DNA of 13,739 nt from Anaerolineales bacterium. GTDB taxonomy: Bacteria > Chloroflexota > Anaerolineae > Promineifilales > Promineifilaceae. The stretch covers positions 1-13,739 of the forward strand of contig JAGQGA010000077.1 in NCBI GenBank assembly GCA_020432595.1, in the 5' to 3' direction. This document shows, piece after piece, positions 7,115 to 13,012 of this stretch (position 1 is its first letter; the number at the start of each line of letters is the position of its first letter). The position numbers were made by a program, and so were the translations under genes. Under the pieces are notes generated by a model. The model saw nothing but the letters and a program-made list of their open reading frames with translations, was not told where the DNA came from and made no database searches.

Positions 7115-7172
7115 AGATTAGAGATTGGAGATTGGTGAACCTTCATCAATGCCCAATCTCCAATCTCCAATC
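7113..7172 (+). repeat. GGAGATT heptamer hairpin between argD and the GNAT gene
   Basis: AGAGATT, AGAGATT, GGAGATT (7113-7133), then GTGAACCTTCATCAAT (7135-7150, identical to the loop after argC), then CCAATCTCCAATCTCCAATC to 7172. It begins inside the argD stop codon and ends 8 nt before the next ATG. Confidence 0.85.
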
Positions 7173-7180
7173 ACCATGAT

Positions 7181-8164
7181 ATGAACATACGTCCCGCAAC
7201 CCCCACTGACATCCCCGGCATTGTCGCCTTGGTTAATGACCACGTGCGACGTGGGGATTTGCTCCCGCGCACGCCTGCATCCATTGAGGCGACGCTTGAT
7301 GATTGGCTGGTGGGCGTTCACGCCGATGGCGGCATTATTGCCTGCGTGTCGCTGCTTTTTTACACCCCCGTTTTGGCCGAAGTGCGGTCGCTGGCCGTTC
7401 ACGACCGGGTGAAGGGGGAAGGATGGGGCAGCGCTATTGTCCGGGTGTTGATTGAGGAGGCACGGCAGCGCGGCGTGCCAATGGTGTTTGCCCTGACTCG
7501 TGCCGTCCGCTTTTTCCAGCAAATTGGCTTTTTTGTCACCCACAAGGAGCTGTTTCCAGAGAAGGTGTACCGCGACTGCGTGCAATGCCCGATTTTTGAC
7601 AATTGTGACGAAACGGCCGTTATCATGCGTCTCCATCCCTTTGCCTCGGCTGATCTGACCCCCACTGAGCAGCGAATAATTCGCGTAGCCAAGATAGCAC
7701 GAACCAACACCATCCCCATTGCCGCCATTCAGCCACCAACTCAAACCGCTACCATTCGGGAACTAACGCTGGCCGATTATGATGCCGTTTACGCGCTGTG
7801 GCAGGCGTGTGAAGGGGTAGGACTGGGTGATTCGGACAGCCAAGAGCAGATAGCGTTCTTTTTGCAGCGCAACCCTGGGCTGAGTTTTGTGGCGGAGGTA
7901 AACGGCCGTTTAATCGGCACCATTCTCGGCGCACACGACGGCCGGCGGGGATACGTCCATCATCTGGCCGTCCACAACGACTTTCGGCGGCAGGGGGTAG
8001 CACGGGCGTTGGCCGAGCAGTGCCAGGCGGCGTTGAAAGCGCAGGGCATCCTGAAATGCCACCTCTTTGTTTTCAACGACAACGAACGGGCGCAGGCGTT
8101 TTGGCGGTCAGTGGGCTGGTACGACCGCGACGATTTGCACATGATGTCGCTGTTTTTGGAGTAA
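7181..8164 (+). CDS. ArgA-like N-acetylglutamate synthase fused to YpeA-like GNAT
   Basis: 327 residues with two GNAT domains. Domain 1 (about 1-152) resembles the short stand-alone ArgA type: acetyl-CoA loop RVKGEGWGSAIV (76-87), ALTRAVRFFQQIGF (104-117), then KELFPEKVYRDC and the cysteine cluster C133/C136/C142 in DCVQCPIFDNCDE. It would acetylate glutamate, the entry step. Domain 2 (about 191-327) is YpeA-like: LADYDAVYALWQ, NPGLSFVAEVNGRLIG, GHDGRRGY-like AHDGRRGYVHHLAV, acetyl-CoA loop FRRQGVARAL (268-277) and NDNERAQAFWRSVGW. YpeA is an uncharacterised acetyltransferase. A Pro/Thr/Ile-rich linker (155-190) joins them. The frame is continuous, so this is a true fusion on this sequence. 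No Shine-Dalgarno before the ATG; a two-codon ATG ATA TGA lies at 7175-7183. The cluster context fits domain 1. Confidence 0.8.
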   Translation: MNIRPATPTDIPGIVALVNDHVRRGDLLPRTPASIEATLDDWLVGVHADGGIIACVSLLFYTPVLAEVRSLAVHDRVKGEGWGSAIVRVLIEEARQRGVPMVFALTRAVRFFQQIGFFVTHKELFPEKVYRDCVQCPIFDNCDETAVIMRLHPFASADLTPTEQRIIRVAKIARTNTIPIAAIQPPTQTATIRELTLADYDAVYALWQACEGVGLGDSDSQEQIAFFLQRNPGLSFVAEVNGRLIGTILGAHDGRRGYVHHLAVHNDFRRQGVARALAEQCQAALKAQGILKCHLFVFNDNERAQAFWRSVGWYDRDDLHMMSLFLE

Positions 8165-8171
8165 AGGCGAT

Positions 8172-8203
8172 GGGACGCGGACAAACGCGGACGAACGCGG
8201 ATA
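8172..8203 (+). repeat. decamer repeat (ACGCGGA type)
   Basis: Three tandem 10-bp units GACGCGGACA / AACGCGGACG / AACGCGGATA starting at 8174, 9 nt after the GNAT stop. No matching inverse arm is seen. Related in style, not sequence, to the other gap repeats. Confidence 0.7.
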
Positions 8204-8257
8204 ACCGGGCAGCGTAGTCTCTTAACGACCAGGTTTTGGGATAACAAACAGGAAATG

Positions 8258-8366
8258 ACACAGAGTTACACAGAGAAAGAAGAGAGTTTCACAGAGAAAG
8301 CGAGAAAAAACATCTCATTTTTTTCTCCGTGTCTCTCGGTGTTTTCTCTGTGAAACTTTGTGTAAC
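8258..8366 (+). repeat. CACAGAG-type long hairpin before the M20 gene
   Basis: Short units ACACAGAG(A)AAG recur on the left and their reverse complements on the right. Nested perfect arms: GTTACACA (8265-8272) with TGTGTAAC (8359-8366); AGTTTCACAGAGAAA (8285-8299) with its complement at 8343-8357; GAGAAAAAA (8302-8310) with TTTTTTCTC (8319-8327). The inner stem with its T run could also act as a terminator for the GNAT gene. The 238-nt gap 8165-8402 holds only this, the decamer repeat and a unique stretch of about 55 nt. Confidence 0.8.
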
Positions 8367-8402
8367 TTTCTGGTTCTGGCTCGGTCAGATTATGGTTGGA
8401 AT

Positions 8403-9563
8403 ATGGTTAAGATTGACAACGATTTTCTTTTGGAGACCCTCCGCACGTTGGTGAGCATCAACTCGGTGCTGCCGCATGAGGCAGAGGCGGCAGCGTATTT
8501 GGCGGAGGTGGTGCGTGGGCTGGGGCTGGAGCCGGAGTGGGATGAGGTTGAAGCGGGGCGACCTAATGTGTACACAACGGCCGTTCTTGGCTCCTCCGAC
8601 CGCTTCCTCGTCTTTTCCGGCCACCACGACACCGTGGGCGTGGCCCCGGAGTGGGAGGCAGACCCATTTGAGATGGTGGAAAAAAACGGCCGTTTATACG
8701 GCCTCGGCATTTACAACATGAAAGCGGGGCTGGCCTGCCAGTTGGCCGCCATTAAAGCGTTGCTGGAAACACCCGCGCTGCACGGCAAGCTGGGCAAGCT
8801 CGGTTTTGCCGCCACCGTTGACCAAGAAGGAGGCAGCATTGGGGCGAAGGCGATGCTGCAAACGGCGTATGGGCAGTGCGATGCGATGCTCCACGGCGAA
8901 CATTTTTATGGCGACGCGGTCAACGACTATTTGCCGCTGGCGGGAGTGGGCAAGCTGCTCTACAAGCTGACCGTTCACGGGCAGGCGGCGCACGGCTTCC
9001 GGCCATACCAGGGTATCAACGCCGTCACCGACGCGGCGCGGATTGAGCTGGCGCTGGCGGAGCTTAAGCTGCCGACGCACGAACTGTTTGGGCAAGGCAC
9101 GGTTTGCACGCTGAAGTTTGACGGCGGCTATCGGCAGTATGAAATGGTGGTTCCGGCGCGGTGTGAGATGGTGATCAATCGGCTGCTAATGCCGGGGGAG
9201 ACGCGGGAAACGGCCGTTTCCGATCTGCGTGCCCTCATTGACCAGCTTGGCCTGGCCTCCACCGTCACCATCGAAACGCCGCCTCCGTTTTTCAACCCCT
9301 ACTTTTTAGACCAGTCCACGCCGCTGCTGCCCGTCTTTAACCAGGCTTACGCGCAGGTGGTCGGCCGGCCGCCCCATTTTGCCCCCCACAACGGCATCAC
9401 CGATGTCAACGTTTTCACCGCCGAGGGCAACATTCCCACCATCGCCTTTGGCCCCAAGGGGGCACGCCACCACATGGCTGGGGAATATGTAGTGGCAGCG
9501 ACACTAGAGAAGGTGGCGCGGGTGTATGCGGAAACGGCCGTTGGCTACTTACAGAAATCATGA
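8403..9563 (+). CDS. M20-family ArgE/DapE-like protein with altered active site
   Basis: 386 residues from ATG 8403; an upstream TTG (8358) is in frame but lies in the hairpin. The M20 metallopeptidase fold is clear: SGHHDTV (72-78), the dimerisation histidine in GQAAHGFRPYQGINA (193-207), a glutamate in GEHFYG, and the terminal histidine in RHHMAGE. Two key acidic residues are amides: the bridging aspartate of the usual DMKGG motif is N105 (YNMKAG), and the catalytic glutamate of the DEE motif is Q141 (DQEGG); the metal-binding E142 remains. The family cleaves acyl groups or peptides (ArgE, DapE, CPG2). Its place in the cluster suggests acetylornithine deacetylase, which ArgJ makes redundant; the changes suggest lost or altered catalysis. 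Four exact AACGGCCGTT palindromes. Its TGA overlaps the next ATG. Confidence 0.75.
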   Translation: MVKIDNDFLLETLRTLVSINSVLPHEAEAAAYLAEVVRGLGLEPEWDEVEAGRPNVYTTAVLGSSDRFLVFSGHHDTVGVAPEWEADPFEMVEKNGRLYGLGIYNMKAGLACQLAAIKALLETPALHGKLGKLGFAATVDQEGGSIGAKAMLQTAYGQCDAMLHGEHFYGDAVNDYLPLAGVGKLLYKLTVHGQAAHGFRPYQGINAVTDAARIELALAELKLPTHELFGQGTVCTLKFDGGYRQYEMVVPARCEMVINRLLMPGETRETAVSDLRALIDQLGLASTVTIETPPPFFNPYFLDQSTPLLPVFNQAYAQVVGRPPHFAPHNGITDVNVFTAEGNIPTIAFGPKGARHHMAGEYVVAATLEKVARVYAETAVGYLQKS

Positions 9564-9961
9564 AGATCAAAGTTCTTGTCTATGAAAATCAGCCACCGTT
9601 TGAGGCTGTAGCCTGGAATGAAGTGCAAAAAATAATGGCTATAGCCACTATCGAAGCGCAAAAAGCGGGGATGTTGAACATAGTTTTTTTTCTTGCTAGC
9701 AATGGCAATAAATTGAGTTTAGTTGTCGGGGGTACGGAGACCGTCGTGGGATTTGCGAATGGAAACTCAGAATCACCTTATTATGCCAGTAAAGGCACTC
9801 AAGATGATAACAGTTCGATAATGACAGCTTATGTTTCACTCCGTCATCATACGGAATTTTCTAGACGTTATGTGATTCCGTTTGAAAGTGGTGTATGTGC
9901 TGTTAAAGAATTTTGTACAACTGGCCTTTTACCTCATAAGATGGAGTGGCTAGAAATATAG
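9560..9961 (+). CDS. Imm1-like immunity protein (tentative), low GC
   Basis: 133 residues starting in an ATGA overlap with the M20 gene, so probably translationally coupled. The layout resembles the Imm1 family of polymorphic-toxin immunity proteins: an N-terminal helix (WNEVQKIMAIATIEAQKAG), a strand followed by LSLVVGG, a YYASKG motif, then RRYVIPFESGVCAVKEFCTT and a C-terminal MEWLEI. No toxin is adjacent. The gene is visibly AT-rich (a 60-nt sample, 9661-9720, has about 33% GC), has no AACGGCCGTT and shows none of the G-rich to C-rich blocks of its neighbours, so recent acquisition is likely. Family assignment rests on remembered pattern only; it could be an unrelated small alpha/beta protein. 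Confidence 0.55.
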   Translation: MKIKVLVYENQPPFEAVAWNEVQKIMAIATIEAQKAGMLNIVFFLASNGNKLSLVVGGTETVVGFANGNSESPYYASKGTQDDNSSIMTAYVSLRHHTEFSRRYVIPFESGVCAVKEFCTTGLLPHKMEWLEI

Positions 9962-9989
9962 CTATCAACTTGGCAATCGGTGACGCGGA

Positions 9990-10020
9990 CTGATTACCGA
10001 TAACCGATTACTGATTACCG
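9990..10020 (+). repeat. CTGATTACCG repeat before argJ
   Basis: CTGATTACCG occurs at 9990-9999 and 10011-10020 with GATAACCGATTA between. AATCGGT upstream (9975-9981) can pair with ACCGATT (10003-10009). It ends 3 nt before the argJ ribosome site. Another short-period gap filler with its own unit. Confidence 0.65.
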
Positions 10021-10034
10021 AAATAAGGAGAGAG

Positions 10035-11252
10035 ATGAAAGTTATCAAGGATGGTACTGTCACCACCGCCAAAGGGTTTTTGGCGGCGGCGGCGACGTGT
10101 GGGATTAAGCAGTCGGGCAAGCCGGATATTTCGCTGGTTGCCAGCGCGACGGATTGCACGGCGGCGGGTGTGTTTACGCTGAACCAGGTAGCGGCGGCTC
10201 CTGTGCTTCTGGATAAGGCGACGTTGGCAGAGAACCAAACGGCCGTTCGTGCCGTTCTCACCAACTCTGGCAACGCCAACGCCAGCACCGGCGAGCCGGG
10301 CATGGTCAATGCGCGGCAGATGCAGGCGTGGACGGCCGAGGCGTTGGGCTGTCAGGCTAATCAGGTGCTGATCATGTCAACCGGGGTGATTGGGCAGCAG
10401 TTGCCGATGGAGAAGGTGGCGGTGGGGGTAAAAACGGCCGTTTCTGCCCTTTCCCCCGACAGCGGCATGGCCGCCACTCAGGCCATCATGACCACCGACC
10501 TCGTTGCCAAGCATTTGGCCGTTGAAGTGGAGCTGGCAGGTGGCACTGTCACCATTGGCGGCATGGCGAAGGGGTCGGGGATGATTCACCCCAACATGGC
10601 GACGATGCTGGGGGTGGTGACAACGGACGCGGCGGTTGAGGCGACTCTTTTGCAGCAGATGCTGCGCGTAGCCAATAACCACAGCTTTAACCGTATCACC
10701 GTAGACGGCGACACCAGCACCAACGACACCGTGATTTTGCTGGCAAACGGAGCCAGCGGCGTGACAATTGATGCCGACAACGCGGCGGCGTTTCAGGCGG
10801 CACTTACCCACGTTTGCACCGAGCTTGCCAAAATGATTGTGCGCGATGGCGAAGGAGCCAGCAAATTTGTGGAAATTCAGGTGACGGGTGCGCCTAGCGA
10901 AGCGGCTGCCCATGCTGTTGCCCAAACCATCGCCACCTCGCCGTTGGTCAAGACAGCGTTTGCGGGTAGTGATCCAAACTGGGGGCGCATTTTAGCTGCG
11001 GCCGGCCGCGCCGGAGTCACATTTGATCAATACCAAACGGGGCTGTGGATTGGCGTTGAGAGTGCCAATGAGCTACAGTTGGTCAGCGATGGCACCCCCA
11101 CCGGCTATGCCGAAGCCGCTGCCGCCGCTATTTTCGCCGCCCCAAGCTTTATGATTCGCCTTGACCTTGGGCGCGGTGATGCCGCCACAACGATGTGGAC
11201 GACTGACCTGACGCACGGTTATATCACCATCAATGCCGATTATCGGACATGA
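10035..11252 (+). CDS. argJ: glutamate N-acetyltransferase / ornithine acetyltransferase
   Basis: 405 residues, normal for ArgJ. It moves the acetyl group from N-acetylornithine to glutamate, giving ornithine and restarting the cycle; bifunctional members also use acetyl-CoA. Visible: the oxyanion-hole motif MSTGVIGQQLP (114-124), the autoprocessing site KGSGMIHPNMATML with cleavage expected between Ala189 and Thr190, Thr190 becoming the nucleophile, NRITVDGDTSTNDT and GSDPNWGRI. The start at 10035 has TAAGGAG 4 nt upstream. With a GNAT synthase domain in the same cluster, whether this ArgJ is mono- or bifunctional cannot be told from sequence. Two exact AACGGCCGTT palindromes (10238, 10433), each at a sharp switch from G-rich to C-rich codons. 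Confidence 0.96.
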   Translation: MKVIKDGTVTTAKGFLAAAATCGIKQSGKPDISLVASATDCTAAGVFTLNQVAAAPVLLDKATLAENQTAVRAVLTNSGNANASTGEPGMVNARQMQAWTAEALGCQANQVLIMSTGVIGQQLPMEKVAVGVKTAVSALSPDSGMAATQAIMTTDLVAKHLAVEVELAGGTVTIGGMAKGSGMIHPNMATMLGVVTTDAAVEATLLQQMLRVANNHSFNRITVDGDTSTNDTVILLANGASGVTIDADNAAAFQAALTHVCTELAKMIVRDGEGASKFVEIQVTGAPSEAAAHAVAQTIATSPLVKTAFAGSDPNWGRILAAAGRAGVTFDQYQTGLWIGVESANELQLVSDGTPTGYAEAAAAAIFAAPSFMIRLDLGRGDAATTMWTTDLTHGYITINADYRT

Positions 11253-11260
11253 TGAAAGGA

Positions 11261-11316
11261 AGAGATTGAGAGATTAGGAAATTAAAGTCTCCAATCTGTC
11301 AATCTTGCAATCTCAA
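11261..11316 (+). repeat. degenerate GGAGATT hairpin between argJ and the small membrane gene
   Basis: AGAGATTGAGAGATTAGGA (from 11261) on the left and CTCCAATCTGTCAATCTTGC continuing AATCTCAA (to 11316) on the right. The arms pair imperfectly. It ends 2 nt before the next ATG. Confidence 0.7.
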
Positions 11317-11318
11317 CT

Positions 11319-11531
11319 ATGCTTCTTGACTACATTCTTAACAGCCTCATCCTGGCTTATGGTATTTACACCCTGTTTGGCATTGCTTTCAAACCCGATT
11401 TTTATTGGAACAGCCCGCGCCTGACGCGAGCGCGGAATTTAGTCGGTGATAAGACAACGGTGTGGATGTATGCCTTTGTCGGGGTTGTGATGATTGGTGT
11501 CGCCTTGTGGGCATTTTTTATTCGCGGGTAA
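11319..11531 (+). CDS. small two-helix membrane protein
   Basis: 70 residues: two hydrophobic segments (about 4-24 and 48-67) around a polar, basic loop KPDFYWNSPRLTRARNLVGD. The ATG lies 2 nt after the repeat and has no Shine-Dalgarno. I recognise no firm family. The layout (helix, Trp-containing basic loop, helix, about 65-70 residues) recalls Imm17-type immunity proteins, which would be a second immunity-like gene in the cluster, but small two-helix proteins of this kind are common. Its position between argJ and argH suggests co-transcription, not an arginine role. The open frame with high-GC codon use supports a real gene. Confidence 0.65.
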   Translation: MLLDYILNSLILAYGIYTLFGIAFKPDFYWNSPRLTRARNLVGDKTTVWMYAFVGVVMIGVALWAFFIRG

Positions 11532-11540
11532 CAATAAAAT

Positions 11541-11601
11541 GGGAGATTGAAGATTAGAGATTAGGAGCCGTTAATCTCCAATCTCTAATCTTCAATCTCC
11601 C
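11541..11601 (+). repeat. long near-perfect GGAGATT hairpin before argH
   Basis: The left arm 11541-11562 (22 nt, starting GGGAGATTGAAGATTAGAGA) is the exact reverse complement of 11580-11601. After a one-base bulge, four more pairs follow (GGAG 11564-11567 with CTCC 11576-11579), leaving an 8-nt loop. It is the longest stem in the window. It is not followed by a U run and ends 13 nt before the argH ATG. Confidence 0.9.
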
Positions 11602-11614
11602 AATCTCTTTCATT

Positions 11615-12997
11615 ATGAGCAAACTATGGGGCGGACGGTTTAGCCGCCAAATTGATGAACTAGTACACCATTTTAACGAAAGCCTGACCTTTGACCGGCG
11701 GCTGTATGATGAGGACATTAACGGCAGCGTGGCTTGGGCGCGAGGGCTGGTGGGGGCGGGGGTGCTGACGGCCGACGAAGCGGAGACGATTGTCGCTGGG
11801 TTGGAGCAGGTGCGCGGCGAGTTTGACAACGGCACTTTTGCGTATGAGCCAAGTGACGAGGATATTCACTCAGCGGTGGAGCGGCGGCTAACGGAGCTGA
11901 TTGGCTCGGTGGGGGGTAAGCTGCACACGGGGCGCAGTCGTAATGACCAGGTGGCGACGGATTTTCGGCTGTGGGTGATGCGGGCGTGTGATGAGCTGGA
12001 CGGCCATTTGCAGAAATTGCAGCAGGCGTTGGTGGGTAGTGCGGAGGCACATTTGCACGTTCCTTTGCCGGGCTATACCCATTTGCAGCACGCGCAGCCG
12101 ATTACGTGGGGGCATTGGGCGTTGTCGCACTTTTGGCCGTTGGCGCGGGATCGGGAGCGGTTGGGGCAGGCGCGGGCAAGAACGGCCGTTTCTCCCCTCG
12201 GTGCCGCTGCGTTGGCTGGTTGTGCCTTCCCCATTGACCGGGACGGGCTGGCGCAGGCGTTGGGGTTTGTGGGTATCACCCCCAACAGCCTTGATGCCGT
12301 CTCCGACCGCGACTTCGTGGCTGACTTTCTCTACACGGCGGCGATGATTGGGCTGCACATGAGCCGCATTTCGGAGCAGTTGATTCTTTATTCCACCGCC
12401 GAATTTCGCTTTGTGCGGATTGACGACGGCTACAGCACCGGCTCCAGCATTATGCCACAGAAAAAGAATGCTGATACGTTGGAGTTAACGCGGGGAAAAA
12501 GCGGCCGTTTGCTGGGGAACTTGGCCGGGATGCTGGCAACGCTCAAGGGACTGCCCTCTACCTATGATAAAGATTTGCAGGAAGACAAGGAGCCGGTTTT
12601 TGACGCTTTTGACACCCTGTGTGTGGTGCTGCCGGTGATGGCAGGGCTGATTACCACGCTGACCATCAACCCGCAACATATGGCAGCACAGCTTGAGTCG
12701 GGGCTGCTGGCAACGGACTTGGCCGACTATTTGGCAAAAAAGGGGATGCCGTTCCGCGAAGCCCACGGCGTGGTGGGGCGCATTGTGCGGCTGGCTGAGG
12801 AACGCGGGGTAGAAATCACCGCGCTGTCGCTGGGCGATCTACAGCAGGTGAACCCCACGTTTCAAGCCGATGTGGTCAGTGTGCTAGATGTCAAGGCATC
12901 GCTGGCAAGCCGCGCCGTGCCGGGTGGCACCGCCCCAGAAGCATTGGCAGCACAGCTTCAAGCTGCCAAGGAAGCCTGTGGCTTTAACGCTGCCTAA
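11615..12997 (+). CDS. argH: argininosuccinate lyase
   Basis: 460 residues, full length. It splits argininosuccinate into arginine and fumarate, the last step of arginine synthesis, as a tetramer in the cytoplasm. Visible: LWGGRFS at the N-terminus, HTGRSRNDQVATD (104-116), the catalytic histidine in YTHLQHAQP (H156), and the signature GSSIMPQKKNAD (276-287) with the catalytic serine. The start at 11615 has no Shine-Dalgarno; the sequence before it is the pyrimidine-rich right arm of the repeat plus CTTTCATT. One exact AACGGCCGTT (12181) and one variant (AGCGGCCGTT, about 12500). Last gene of the cluster; it meets the minus-strand YozE-like gene after 15 nt with no clear terminator hairpin. 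Confidence 0.97.
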   Translation: MSKLWGGRFSRQIDELVHHFNESLTFDRRLYDEDINGSVAWARGLVGAGVLTADEAETIVAGLEQVRGEFDNGTFAYEPSDEDIHSAVERRLTELIGSVGGKLHTGRSRNDQVATDFRLWVMRACDELDGHLQKLQQALVGSAEAHLHVPLPGYTHLQHAQPITWGHWALSHFWPLARDRERLGQARARTAVSPLGAAALAGCAFPIDRDGLAQALGFVGITPNSLDAVSDRDFVADFLYTAAMIGLHMSRISEQLILYSTAEFRFVRIDDGYSTGSSIMPQKKNADTLELTRGKSGRLLGNLAGMLATLKGLPSTYDKDLQEDKEPVFDAFDTLCVVLPVMAGLITTLTINPQHMAAQLESGLLATDLADYLAKKGMPFREAHGVVGRIVRLAEERGVEITALSLGDLQQVNPTFQADVVSVLDVKASLASRAVPGGTAPEALAAQLQAAKEACGFNAA

Positions 12998-13012
12998 CGC
13001 CTTGATCTGTTT

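Larger units (their letters stand above)
2025..12190. repeat. AACGGCCGTT highly iterated palindrome (19 exact copies)
   Basis: Exact copies start at 2025, 2417, 2521, 4254, 4776, 5188, 5516, 6115, 6532, 6955, 7612, 7901, 8576, 8685, 9209, 9533, 10238, 10433 and 12181. One-base or two-base variants lie near 1365, 2727, 2930 and 12500. One copy is intergenic; the rest are in genes, 14 reading xTAV, three NGR(F/L) and one ERPL. Some extend to longer palindromes (AATAACGGCCGTTATT at 5513, GGAAACGGCCGTTTCC at 9206). None lies in 1-2024, in the Imm1-like gene, or after 12190. Confidence 0.95.

Noticed and set aside
8358..8402. A TTG start 45 nt upstream for the M20 protein
   Set aside because: It lies in the right arm of the CACAGAG hairpin; ATG 8403 fits the domain start, although its ribosome site is weak.
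4006..11252. LysW-mediated arginine/lysine synthesis cluster
   Set aside because: No lysW or lysX (RimK-like ligase) and a clear argJ; the acetyl route fits better.
12998..13012. Bidirectional terminator between argH and the YozE-like gene
   Set aside because: Only a short T run (CTGTTTTTAAG) is present, without a convincing hairpin.
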